The notes under the pieces are model-generated. The model was not told the origin of the DNA. It searched no databases and saw only the letters and a list, made by a program, of their open reading frames with translations. Both the position numbers and the translations under genes were made by a program. A stretch of DNA of 33,179 bases, from contig CAMOID010000009.1 in NCBI GenBank assembly GCA_946615975.1, positions 1 through 33,179 of the forward strand, written 5' to 3'. Source of the DNA: an uncultured Caryophanales bacterium (GTDB lineage: Bacteria > Bacillota_I > Bacilli_A > RF39 > UBA660). Below are positions 1 to 8,203 of this stretch, in pieces. Position 1 is the first letter of the stretch. Each line of letters begins with the position of its first letter.

Positions 1-1263
1 GGACTAGTTATTACTATGGCTGAAAATAGACCTTTAGTAGAAAAACTAGATATTGTTATAGAAGATGATACTATAAAAGAATTAGTTCCAGATTATGATG
101 GTCCATATGATTCTATAGAGTATGCTAATAAAAAAGTAATAATACCTGGTTTAATAAATGGACATTCACATCATGGAATGGCTATCTTTAAAGGTATAAA
201 TGATAATCTTACTTTAGATGATTGGTTAAAAGAAAAGATATGGCCATTAGAAAATAAATTAACTGAAGAAGATATTTATTATTCAACATTATTTAGTTGT
301 ATAGAAATGATTAAATCAGGATGTACATGTACTAATGAAATGTATATTAATAATAAGGCTACATTAAAAGCATTTAAAGATACGAAAATAAGATGTTTAT
401 ATGGATATAATTTTATGGATATAAATGGTCAAGGTGATGAATGCTTTAAGTCATATAAAGAATCATATAAAGAGTATAAAGATGATCCATTAATAAACTT
501 TAGTGTTGCACCACATAGTTTATATACTTGTAGTAAAGAGTATTTAAAACGTTGTAGTGATTATGCATTAGAATTAGGAGTTCCTGTTCATATTCATTTC
601 TGTGAAAATGAAAATGAAGTTAATGGTATAAAAGAAAACTATAATATGGATCCAGTAGATGCTTTAGAAAGTGTTGGTTTATTAAGAAATAAACTAATAC
701 TAGCACATGGTACATTTATAAGTGATGAAGGATTAAAAAAACTAAGTGAACATGATGTAAGTATTTCACATAATCCAATAAGTAATTTAGATTTGGGATG
801 TGGAATAGCAGATATTACAAAATATAAAAAATATGTTAATGTTTGTTTAGGAACTGATGGAGTAGGTTCATGTAATAATTTAAATATGTTCTATCATATG
901 AGCATGGTAGACTTATTGCAAAAAGGATTATATAAAGATCCAACAGTTCATTCATCATATGAGACATTAAAGATGGCTACTATAAATGGAGCTAAAGCTT
1001 TAGGTTTAGAAGATCAAATAGGTAGTATAGAGGTTGGAAAGAAAGCTGATTTAGTAGTATTAGATATGGAACATACTACAACACTTCCTATAAATGATTT
1101 AATAGTAGATATAGTTCATAATGTACATAGTAATAATATACATATGACTGTTATAAATGGAGATATTGTTTATAGAGATAATATGTTATATCTACCATTT
1201 ATGGAAATGGAAATAAGAGATAGAGTAAACAGTATTTTAAGAAGATTACAAGAAAATAGGTAA
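1..1263 (+). CDS. Amidohydrolase, MtaD/SsnA-like (5'-methylthioadenosine/S-adenosylhomocysteine deaminase type), 5' end cut by window
   Basis: Metal-dependent deaminase of the amidohydrolase superfamily. It probably deaminates a purine nucleoside such as MTA or SAH in the cytoplasm; the exact substrate cannot be read from sequence. Metal ligands are visible: an HSH pair in GLINGHSHHGM, a histidine in HIHFCENENEV, a histidine in LAHGTFISDEG and an aspartate in LGTDGVGS. The SGCTCTNEMY stretch matches the SGTTTFxDMY of this family. The open frame continues to base 1, where it reads GLVITMAENRP. This matches the usual N-terminal VxTMDENRP of family members, so the ATG at 16 is an internal Met and the true start lies upstream of the window. 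A hairpin terminator follows. Family assignment is firm, substrate is not. Confidence 0.85.
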   Translation, partial: GLVITMAENRPLVEKLDIVIEDDTIKELVPDYDGPYDSIEYANKKVIIPGLINGHSHHGMAIFKGINDNLTLDDWLKEKIWPLENKLTEEDIYYSTLFSCIEMIKSGCTCTNEMYINNKATLKAFKDTKIRCLYGYNFMDINGQGDECFKSYKESYKEYKDDPLINFSVAPHSLYTCSKEYLKRCSDYALELGVPVHIHFCENENEVNGIKENYNMDPVDALESVGLLRNKLILAHGTFISDEGLKKLSEHDVSISHNPISNLDLGCGIADITKYKKYVNVCLGTDGVGSCNNLNMFYHMSMVDLLQKGLYKDPTVHSSYETLKMATINGAKALGLEDQIGSIEVGKKADLVVLDMEHTTTLPINDLIVDIVHNVHSNNIHMTVINGDIVYRDNMLYLPFMEMEIRDRVNSILRRLQENR

Positions 1264-1278
1264 TAAGAAAAAAGTATG

Positions 1279-1308
1279 AAAAGTAAAGTCTATGACTTTA
1301 CTTTTTTA
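1279..1308 (+). terminator. Rho-independent terminator after the amidohydrolase gene
   Basis: An AAAAGTAAAGTC arm, a TAT loop, and a GACTTTACTTTT arm running into a T tract. The ATG at 1292 that opens the longest upstream frame of the next gene lies in the loop of this hairpin, which argues against its use as a start. Confidence 0.85.
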
Positions 1309-1372
1309 TATATACTTTTATATAATTAAGAGCGTAGGAAGAGTTTTGGAATATATAAGAAAGGAAAATATT

Positions 1373-3133
1373 ATGTTAAAGTTATTTAAAAATTTTACTA
1401 TTAAAGAATGGCTAATAGTAATTATGTGTGTATTATTAACTTGTGTTAATGTTAGCTTAGAATTAAGAATTCCTGATTATATGTCTGATATAACAAGATT
1501 GATTCAATCTACTGGTGAAGATGTTACTAATGAAATATTAATCCAAGGATTATATATGATATTATGTGCATTTGGTAGTTTAATAAGTGCAATTATAATT
1601 GGATATGCATCTGCTAGATTATCTTCTTCATTTAGTTTGAATTTAAGAGAAAAGATTTTTAATAAAGTTGAAAGTTTTGGAGATTCAGAAGTAAAGAAAT
1701 TTTCTACTGCATCTTTAATTACTAGAACAACTAATGATGTAACTCAAATAGAAATGTTAATTGCTATGGGATTACATATGATATTAAGATCTCCAATTAT
1801 GGCTATATGGGCAATAAGTAAGATAATAGGTAAGAGTATAGAATGGTCAATGTTAACTGCAGGATGTGTAGTATTATTACTATCTGTAGTTATTACACTT
1901 ATGATGATAGTATTACCTAGATTTAAATTAATTCAAAAACTAATAGATAAAGTTAATGGTGTTACTAGAGAAAATTTAACTGGTATTAGAGTTATAAGAG
2001 CTTTTAATGCAGAAGAATTTCAAAGTAATAGATTTGAGACTGTTAATGAACAATTAACAGGTATTCAAATGTTTAATCAAAGATTATTTGCTATTATGGG
2101 ACCAATGATGAATTTAGTAATGCATTCATTAGTATTTGGTATATATATAATAGGTGCTTACTTAATATATAATTCAACAATGGCTGATAAGATTACATTA
2201 TTCTCAAATATGGTTGTATTTACTTCATATGGTATGCAAGTAATCATGTCATTTTTAATGTTAGCATTTATATTCATGATGGCTCCAAGATCTCAAATAA
2301 GTGCTAATAGAATTAATGAAGTATTAGATGAAGAAATACTTATTAAAGAAGGTAAATTTGGAGGCTCAACTGATCAAAAAGGAACAGTTGAATTTAGAAA
2401 TGTTTCATTTAAATATCCAGATGCAGATGAATACATATTAGAAGATATTTCATTTACTGCAAATAAGGGTGAAACAATTGCTTTCATTGGTTCAACTGGA
2501 TCAGGTAAATCAACATTAATAAATTTAATACCTAGATTCTATGATGCTACTAAGGGTGAAATATTAGTAGATGGTATAAATGTTAAAGATTATAAATTTG
2601 AAACATTAAATAATAAATTAGGATATGTACCTCAAAAAGCAGTTATGTTTACTGGTACAGTAGAAGAAAATGTTAAATATGGAACATCATCTAGAAAGAT
2701 TGCAATAGATGATATTAAAGAAGCTATTAAAGTTGCACAAGCAAAAGACTTTGTTGAAAAAATGGAAGATAAATATCATTCTCATATAGCAAGAGGTGGT
2801 ACTAATCTTTCAGGTGGACAAAAACAAAGATTATCTATTGCAAGAGCAATAGCTAGAAAACCTGAAATATATATATTTGATGATACTTTCTCAGCATTAG
2901 ATTATAAAACTGATTCTATATTAAGAAATGAACTAAAAAAATATACTAAGAATTCTACTAATCTAATAGTAGCTCAAAGAATTGGAACAATAATGAATGC
3001 TGATAAGATAATAGTATTAGATGAAGGTAAATGTGTTGGAATTGGAACACATAAAGAATTATTAAAGAAATGTAAGGTATATAAAGAAATTGCCTTATCA
3101 CAATTAAGTGAGGAGGAATTAAAAAATGCCTAG
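1373..3133 (+). CDS. ABC exporter half-transporter, degenerate-site subunit of a heterodimer
   Basis: Type IV (MsbA/BmrCD-like) exporter subunit of 586 aa: a transmembrane domain with six predicted helices, then an ATPase domain. Walker A is GSTGSGKST near residue 372, the signature is LSGGQKQRLSIARA, and Walker B is IYIFDDTFSALD. The catalytic Glu after Walker B is Asp and the switch His is Gln (VAQRIGTI). These changes mark the non-hydrolysing half of heterodimeric exporters such as TM287/288 or BmrC. I start at ATG 1373, preceded by AAGGAAAA, rather than at an in-frame ATG at 1292 inside the upstream terminator. It overlaps the next gene by 8 nt, so the two halves are translationally coupled. 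Substrate unknown; drug or peptide export is plausible. Confidence 0.92.
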   Translation: MLKLFKNFTIKEWLIVIMCVLLTCVNVSLELRIPDYMSDITRLIQSTGEDVTNEILIQGLYMILCAFGSLISAIIIGYASARLSSSFSLNLREKIFNKVESFGDSEVKKFSTASLITRTTNDVTQIEMLIAMGLHMILRSPIMAIWAISKIIGKSIEWSMLTAGCVVLLLSVVITLMMIVLPRFKLIQKLIDKVNGVTRENLTGIRVIRAFNAEEFQSNRFETVNEQLTGIQMFNQRLFAIMGPMMNLVMHSLVFGIYIIGAYLIYNSTMADKITLFSNMVVFTSYGMQVIMSFLMLAFIFMMAPRSQISANRINEVLDEEILIKEGKFGGSTDQKGTVEFRNVSFKYPDADEYILEDISFTANKGETIAFIGSTGSGKSTLINLIPRFYDATKGEILVDGINVKDYKFETLNNKLGYVPQKAVMFTGTVEENVKYGTSSRKIAIDDIKEAIKVAQAKDFVEKMEDKYHSHIARGGTNLSGGQKQRLSIARAIARKPEIYIFDDTFSALDYKTDSILRNELKKYTKNSTNLIVAQRIGTIMNADKIIVLDEGKCVGIGTHKELLKKCKVYKEIALSQLSEEELKNA

Positions 3134-5120
3134 ACCTGGAAGAAATCAAGTAGCAGAAAAACCTAAAAATTTCTTTGGTTCATTAAAGAAACTATTTAAT
3201 AGTTTAAGTACTTGGAAAAACTTAATAATATTCTCATTATTATTAGCAGTTATAAGTGCTATCTTTAGTATAATAGCACCTAAAATGTTATCTAAGTTAA
3301 CTGATGAAATTACATTAGGTATTAAACCTGATACTGAATTATTAACTGAAATAAATAATCAAATAAAAGAAAATAATATGCAAAAAGATATTGTTATAAA
3401 TGATGTAACAATAACTATAAATGATCAAATTGAATATGTTAAATTATTATCTTCTATGAATGTAAATGATCAAGATGCTATGCTAAAAACATTTGATAAA
3501 CTACCAAGTAGTATATATAGTTTAGTAAAACCTAAAATGAATATAGATAATATTAGAAATATAGCTATAGTATTAGCAATACTATATTTATTAGGTTCTA
3601 TATTTAATTATATTGAAGGATATAATATGGCAACTGTTTCTAATAATTTTGCTAGAACTTTAAGAACTAATATATCTTATAAGATAAATAGATTACCACT
3701 TAAGTTCTTTGATAATCATGAAACAGGAGATATATTATCTAGAATTACAAATGATATTGATACTATTCATATGAATTTAAATCAATCACTTGCAAACTTA
3801 ATTGCTAATCTAACATTATTCTTAGGTTCAATGGTAATGATGTTTGTAACAAATTGGATAATGGCTATAGTTGCTATATTATCTAGCTTATTTGGATTTA
3901 TATTTATGTTTATTATTCTAAGTAAATCTCAAAAATACTTTGAACAAAAACAAAAAATATTAGGAGAATTAAATGGATATATTGAAGAAATGTATTCTGG
4001 ACATACTATAGTTAGAACTTATAATGGTATTAACAATGCTCAAAAAGAATTTGATAGATTAAATAAAGGTTTATATAAGAGTAATATGATGAGTCAATTC
4101 TTATCTGGACTTATGGGACCATTTATGGGATTTATTGGAAATTTTGGATATGTATGTGTATGTATAGCAGGAGCTATTTTAGTATTTAATGGTCATACAA
4201 CATTTGGTACAATTGTAGCATTTATGGTATATATCAGATTATTTACTAATCCATTATCACAAATAGCTCAAAGTATGACTTCAATGCAATCAACAGCAGC
4301 TGCTTCAGAAAGAGTATTTGAATTCTTAGATGAAGAAGAAATGGAAAGCGAAACACACATTACTAAACATTTAGATAAGTCTAAGGTAAAAGGCGAAATA
4401 GTATTTGATCATGTTAAATTTGGATATGATCCAGATAAAACTATTATTAAAGATTTCTCTGTTAAAGTTAAACCTGGACAAAAGGTTGCTATTGTTGGAC
4501 CAACTGGTGCTGGTAAAACAACACTAGTAAATCTATTAATGAAATTCTATGATATTAATTCAGGTAATATAACTATAGATGGTGTATCTACAAAAGAATT
4601 AACAAGAGAAAATATTCATGATTTATTCTGTATGGTATTACAAGATACATGGTTATTTGAAGGTTCTATAAGAGATAATATTAAATTTAATAGAACTGAT
4701 TTATCAGATGAAGAAATTATGAATGCTTGTAAAGTAGTAGGGGTATCTCATTTTATAAATGCATTACCAAATAAATTAGATTTTGAATTAAAAGATTCCG
4801 AATCAATTTCTAGTGGACAAAAACAATTATTTACAATTGCAAGAGGTATGTTAGAAGATGCTCCATTCTTAATATTAGATGAAGCAACATCTAATGTAGA
4901 TACTAGAACTGAAGAGTTAGTTCAAAAAGCAATGGATAAATTAACTGTAGGTAGAACATCATTTATTATTGCTCATAGATTATCTACAATTAAAAATGCA
5001 GATCTAATATTAGTAATGAAAGATGGTAATATAATTGAAACTGGAAATCATAAAGAATTAATGAAAAAGAATGGTTTCTATGCTGATTTATATAATTCAC
5101 AATTTGAAAAGACAATTTAA
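3126..5120 (+). CDS. ABC exporter half-transporter, catalytic subunit of the heterodimer
   Basis: Partner of the preceding subunit, 664 aa. It has the full catalytic set: Walker A GPTGAGKTT near residue 457, signature SISSGQKQLFTIARG (variant of LSGGQ), Walker B LILDEATSNVD with the catalytic Glu, and switch His in IIAHRLSTI. One competent and one degenerate half is the classic arrangement of asymmetric exporters. Between the first two helices (about residues 60-150) is an enlarged, polar, presumably extracellular loop of some 80 residues, which also occurs in EfrB/BmrD-like proteins of anaerobic Bacillota. GAGGAGG precedes the ATG. A 10-bp hairpin with T tract closes the operon directly at the stop codon. 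Confidence 0.92.
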   Translation: MPRPGRNQVAEKPKNFFGSLKKLFNSLSTWKNLIIFSLLLAVISAIFSIIAPKMLSKLTDEITLGIKPDTELLTEINNQIKENNMQKDIVINDVTITINDQIEYVKLLSSMNVNDQDAMLKTFDKLPSSIYSLVKPKMNIDNIRNIAIVLAILYLLGSIFNYIEGYNMATVSNNFARTLRTNISYKINRLPLKFFDNHETGDILSRITNDIDTIHMNLNQSLANLIANLTLFLGSMVMMFVTNWIMAIVAILSSLFGFIFMFIILSKSQKYFEQKQKILGELNGYIEEMYSGHTIVRTYNGINNAQKEFDRLNKGLYKSNMMSQFLSGLMGPFMGFIGNFGYVCVCIAGAILVFNGHTTFGTIVAFMVYIRLFTNPLSQIAQSMTSMQSTAAASERVFEFLDEEEMESETHITKHLDKSKVKGEIVFDHVKFGYDPDKTIIKDFSVKVKPGQKVAIVGPTGAGKTTLVNLLMKFYDINSGNITIDGVSTKELTRENIHDLFCMVLQDTWLFEGSIRDNIKFNRTDLSDEEIMNACKVVGVSHFINALPNKLDFELKDSESISSGQKQLFTIARGMLEDAPFLILDEATSNVDTRTEELVQKAMDKLTVGRTSFIIAHRLSTIKNADLILVMKDGNIIETGNHKELMKKNGFYADLYNSQFEKTI

Positions 5121-5134
5121 CATTGTCTTTTTTT
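5107..5134 (+). terminator. Rho-independent terminator of the ABC exporter pair
   Basis: AAAAGACAAT, loop TTAAC, ATTGTCTTTT, then more T. The stop codon of the ABC subunit is inside the hairpin. Confidence 0.9.
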
Positions 5135-5140
5135 ATTGGG

Positions 5141-5149
5141 TGTTATACA
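5141..5149 (+). promoter_or_regulatory. Possible extended -10 promoter for the orphan structured RNA
   Basis: TG-T-TATACA (TGnTATAAT-like) directly after the ABC terminator. The same TGTTATACT form appears before the MFS gene at 8172 and, on the minus strand, at 29625-29633. There is no good -35 box. If used, transcription would start near 5156. Confidence 0.45.
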
Positions 5150-5212
5150 ATGTATATATACACAAGAAAATCTATTTTACACGGCGTTAGACATTTTTAT
5201 TACTCATCTTAG
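5150..5212 (+). CDS. Possible 20-codon leader peptide inside the orphan attenuator
   Basis: ATG at 5150 opens a 20-codon frame (MYIYTRKSILHGVRHFYYSS) ending in TAG at 5212. Its last four codons contain the first arm (5201-5211) of the antiterminator described below. This is the same geometry as the better supported leader peptide at 17445. The ribosome site is weak (GGGTG at 5138-5142), and the ATG overlaps the proposed -10 box, so it can only be translated from a longer transcript. A frame this short is easily fortuitous in AT-rich DNA. Confidence 0.25.
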   Translation: MYIYTRKSILHGVRHFYYSS

Positions 5213-5273
5213 AAAGCCGGTATCTATATAGGATTAGTACATTATTTAAGATGAGTATTACTCATCTTTTTTT
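5182..5273 (+). ncRNA. Orphan structured RNA or riboswitch/attenuator upstream of nrdD
   Basis: Three segments form two mutually exclusive helices. TACTCATCTTA (A, 5201-5211) is perfectly complementary over 11 bp to TAAGATGAGTA (B, 5247-5257). B can instead pair with ACTCATCT (C, 5260-5267) to give an 8-bp terminator hairpin with loop ATT and a T tract at 5268-5273. CGGC at 5182-5185 can pair with GCCG at 5216-5219; together with A:B this would form a pseudoknot. The arrangement is that of a riboswitch or leader attenuator. I do not recognise it as purine, 2'-dG, preQ1, fluoride, THF, SAM, c-di-GMP or cobalamin. A separate promoter for nrdD lies downstream, so the RNA could also be a free-standing small RNA of about 120 nt. 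Confidence 0.6.
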
Positions 5274-5307
5274 ATTGATTTGTAAAAAAATATAAAAAAT
5301 GTCTAAT

Positions 5308-5323
5308 TGTTGCACCTGCAACA
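5308..5323. promoter_or_regulatory. Palindromic operator-like site at the nrdD promoter
   Basis: Perfect 7-2-7 inverted repeat, TGTTGCA-CC-TGCAACA, ending 21 nt before the -10 box and so abutting or overlapping the -35 position. No consensus -35 is present, as expected for an activator-dependent or repressed extended -10 promoter. It does not match the NrdR, Rex, FNR or CIRCE consensus as I know them. The regulator is unknown. Confidence 0.55.
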
Positions 5324-5341
5324 TTTATATAAAAATAGTAG

Positions 5342-5350
5342 TGTTATAAT
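5342..5350 (+). promoter_or_regulatory. Extended -10 promoter of nrdDG
   Basis: TG-T-TATAAT, a perfect extended -10 box 39 nt before the nrdD start codon. The -35 region is poor (CATTTA). Confidence 0.65.
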
Positions 5351-5388
5351 TTTCTTAAGAAAAATAAAAAATATTGGGAGAGGTAAAT

Positions 5389-7623
5389 ATGAAAATTATT
5401 AAGAGAGATGGTAGAGTAGTAGACTACGAACCAGAGAAAATTGAAAACGCAATTTCAAAGGCAAACGCAGAAGTAGATGATGATGATAAAGTTACTCCTG
5501 CACAAATTAAAAATATAGTTAAATATATTGAAAATATGAAAAAGAAAAGAATGTTAGTAGAAGACATTCAAGATATTATTGAAATGAGATTAATGTCTTT
5601 AGGTAAGTATCAATTGGCAAAAGCATACATTACTTATAGATATACAAGAGAATTAGTTAGACGTTCTAATACAACTGACTTATCAATTAAAGAATTAATT
5701 GATGGAGAATCAGAATATTGGAATACTGAAAACTCAAATAAAAATGCAAAGATTGTTACAGTACAAAGAGATTATCTTGCTGGTATAACTTCTACAGATA
5801 TTACTAGAAGATTCTTATTACCTGAAGATGTAGTTAAAGCTCATGATGCTGGTATTATCCATTTCCATGATGCTGATTACTTTGCACAAAATGCATTACA
5901 TAACTGTGACCTTATCAATCTAGAAGATATGTTACAAAATGGTACTAATATTAATGGTGTAATGATTGAAAAACCTCATAGATTCTTAACAGCTATGACT
6001 ATTGCAACTCAATTAATTACTGCAGTATCTTCATCACAATATGGTGGATGTACTATTTCATTAACTCATTTAGCTCCATTTGTTAGATCAAGTTATGAAA
6101 ATTATTTAAAGAAATATAAAAACAGAAAATTTAGTGCTAAAGATTGCGAAAAGTATGCTAAAGAAGATCTTAAGAAAGAAATTACTGATGGTGTACAAAC
6201 TTTCCAATATCAAATAAATTCAATGACTACTACAAATGGTCAAGCTCCATTCTTATCAGTTTGTATGTATTTAGGTGAAACTGAAGAATACAAAGATGAA
6301 TTAGCAATGATCATTGAAGAAGTTTTAAAACAAAGAATTCAAGGTATGAAGAATGAAAAAGGAGTTTATATTACTCCAGCATTCCCAAAACTTCTATATG
6401 TTCTTGAAGAAGATAATATTAAACCAAAATCAAAATATTATTATTTAACAGAATTAGCTGCACAATGTACAGCTAAGAGAATGGTTCCAGATTACATTTC
6501 TGAAAAAGTAATGAAGGAATTAAAGAAAAATGAAAATGGTGATGGAGATTGCTATCCATGTATGGGATGTAGATCTTTCTTAACACCTGATAGATCAATA
6601 AGCAAAGGTAATGTTGCTAAAGCTAAGAATTATGTTCCTGGTAAGCCAAAATACTATGGTAGATTTAACCAAGGTGTTGTTACAATCAACTTACCAGATG
6701 TAGCTTTAAGCTCTGAAAAAGATATGGATTTATTCTGGGATATCTTAGATGAAAGACTAGAATTATGTCATAAAGCATTACAAGTAAGACATGAAAGATT
6801 AGCAAGTGCTTTATCAGATGTTGCTCCAATCTTATGGCAACATGGTGCATTAGCTAGACTTGAAAAAGGTGAATCAATTCACGAATTATTACATAATGGA
6901 TATTCTACTATCTCATTAGGATATGCTGGATTATATGAATGTGTTAAATATATGACTGGTAAATCTCATACTGATGGTGGAAAAGGTTATGAATTTGGTA
7001 TTAAAGTTATGCAACGCTTAAATGATAAGTGTGCTGAATGGAAAGCTGCTGAAAATATTGATTATTCAGTATATGGTACTCCAATCGAATCAACTACATA
7101 TAAGTTTGCTAAAGGTTTAAGAGAAAGATTTGGTGTTATTAAAGGAATCACTGATAGAGATTATATAACTAACTCATACCATGTTCCTGTATTTGAAGAA
7201 ATCGATGCATTCACTAAATTAAAACTTGAATCAGATTTCCAAAGATTATCACCAGGTGGAGCTATTTCATATATTGAAACTCCAAACTTACAAAACAATA
7301 TTCCTGCAGTACTTGAAATTATTGATTTCATTTATAATAACATCATGTATGCAGAATTAAATACAAAGAGTGATTATTGCCAACAATGTGGTTATGATGG
7401 AGAAATACTATTAGATGATAAACTTGAATGGTATTGCCCAAACTGTGGTAATAGAAATCACGACACATTAAATGTTGCAAGACGTACATGTGGATATATC
7501 GGAACTAATTTCTGGAACAAAGGTAGAACTCAAGAAATTAAGGAAAGAGTATTACATGTTGATAATAAAGTAGATTGCAAATGTAATTCAAAAGAATGCA
7601 AGGACACTAAAAAGAAAAAATAG
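5389..7623 (+). CDS. nrdD: Anaerobic (class III) ribonucleoside-triphosphate reductase, large subunit
   Basis: Reduces ribonucleotides to deoxyribonucleotides with a glycyl radical installed by NrdG, in the cytoplasm under anoxia. The N-terminal ATP-cone begins MKIIKRDGRVVDYEPEKI. The catalytic barrel follows, with a HFHDADYF segment and SQYGGCTIS. A CxxC...CxxC zinc site (CQQCGYDGE, WYCPNCGN) precedes the glycyl-radical loop RTCGYIGTNFW, with the radical Gly near residue 702. ATG 5389 follows GGGAGAGG; a TTG at 5374 in the same frame lies in the ribosome site and is not used. Odd point: after the usual C-terminus there is a tail of about 20 residues with three Cys (DCKCNSKEC) and a Lys run. 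nrdG follows after 12 nt. Confidence 0.96.
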   Translation: MKIIKRDGRVVDYEPEKIENAISKANAEVDDDDKVTPAQIKNIVKYIENMKKKRMLVEDIQDIIEMRLMSLGKYQLAKAYITYRYTRELVRRSNTTDLSIKELIDGESEYWNTENSNKNAKIVTVQRDYLAGITSTDITRRFLLPEDVVKAHDAGIIHFHDADYFAQNALHNCDLINLEDMLQNGTNINGVMIEKPHRFLTAMTIATQLITAVSSSQYGGCTISLTHLAPFVRSSYENYLKKYKNRKFSAKDCEKYAKEDLKKEITDGVQTFQYQINSMTTTNGQAPFLSVCMYLGETEEYKDELAMIIEEVLKQRIQGMKNEKGVYITPAFPKLLYVLEEDNIKPKSKYYYLTELAAQCTAKRMVPDYISEKVMKELKKNENGDGDCYPCMGCRSFLTPDRSISKGNVAKAKNYVPGKPKYYGRFNQGVVTINLPDVALSSEKDMDLFWDILDERLELCHKALQVRHERLASALSDVAPILWQHGALARLEKGESIHELLHNGYSTISLGYAGLYECVKYMTGKSHTDGGKGYEFGIKVMQRLNDKCAEWKAAENIDYSVYGTPIESTTYKFAKGLRERFGVIKGITDRDYITNSYHVPVFEEIDAFTKLKLESDFQRLSPGGAISYIETPNLQNNIPAVLEIIDFIYNNIMYAELNTKSDYCQQCGYDGEILLDDKLEWYCPNCGNRNHDTLNVARRTCGYIGTNFWNKGRTQEIKERVLHVDNKVDCKCNSKECKDTKKKK

Positions 7624-7635
7624 GATGTGATCTTC

Positions 7636-8139
7636 ATGAGATACAACTTAATTAGAAAAATGGATATCGCTGATGGTCCTGGTGTAAGAGTATCTATATT
7701 CTTACAAGGATGTGAATTTCATTGCTTTAACTGTTTCAATCCTGAAACATGGGATTTTGATGGTGGGGATGAATTAACAGACGAAGTTATCGAAAGACTA
7801 ATGGAATTGTGTAGTGAAGAATATATTCAAGGTTTATCTATATTAGGTGGTGAACCTATGCATCCAAAAAATATTGCTGCAACAACTATGATTGCTAAGA
7901 CATTTAAAAATATGTATCCTGAAAAGAACCTATGGGTTTGGAGTGGATTCACTTTTGAAGCATTACAAAAAAGAAAAGATGCCCAAGAAGTTTTACAATA
8001 CTTAGATACATTAGTTGATGGTCAATATAAAGATGAGTTACATGACTTTAGATTAGAATGGAGAGGTTCTTCTAATCAAAGAGTTATTAATGTACCGGCT
8101 TCGTTAAAAAAAGGTGAGATTGTGTTATTAACAAAGTAG
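7636..8139 (+). CDS. nrdG: Anaerobic ribonucleotide reductase activating protein (radical SAM)
   Basis: Radical-SAM activase that abstracts the hydrogen from the NrdD glycine. The iron-sulfur motif CxxxCxxC is present as GCEFHCFNC, and the SAM-binding GGE motif is LGGEPMHP. Length (167 aa) fits NrdG. I choose ATG 7636 because AGGATGTGATC just upstream matches the extended anti-Shine-Dalgarno complement at ten of eleven positions; the in-frame GTG at 7627 lies within that ribosome site. It is transcribed with nrdD and closed by a strong terminator. Confidence 0.95.
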   Translation: MRYNLIRKMDIADGPGVRVSIFLQGCEFHCFNCFNPETWDFDGGDELTDEVIERLMELCSEEYIQGLSILGGEPMHPKNIAATTMIAKTFKNMYPEKNLWVWSGFTFEALQKRKDAQEVLQYLDTLVDGQYKDELHDFRLEWRGSSNQRVINVPASLKKGEIVLLTK

Positions 8140-8161
8140 AGTGAAAACTCTACTTTTTTTA
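8133..8161 (+). terminator. Rho-independent terminator of nrdDG
   Basis: AAAGTAGAGT, loop GAAA, ACTCTACTTT, then a T tract. The nrdG stop is within the 5' arm. Confidence 0.9.
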
Positions 8162-8171
8162 TGTTAAATTG

Positions 8172-8180
8172 TGTTATACT
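8172..8180 (+). promoter_or_regulatory. Extended -10 promoter of the envelope cluster
   Basis: TG-T-TATACT, 23 nt before the MFS start codon, giving a very short leader. No convincing -35 box. Confidence 0.55.
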
Positions 8181-8203
8181 TATACTAGTGAGGGTATGTG
8201 AGT

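Noticed and set aside
1292-1372. N-terminal extension of the first ABC subunit from ATG 1292
   Set aside because: The ATG lies in the terminator loop of the upstream gene and lacks a ribosome site; ATG 1373 has one.
5138-5165. Possible NrdR box before nrdD (ACAATGTATATATACACA)
   Set aside because: Only a loose resemblance to the tandem NrdR consensus, far from the nrdD promoter, in AT-rich sequence that produces such matches by chance.
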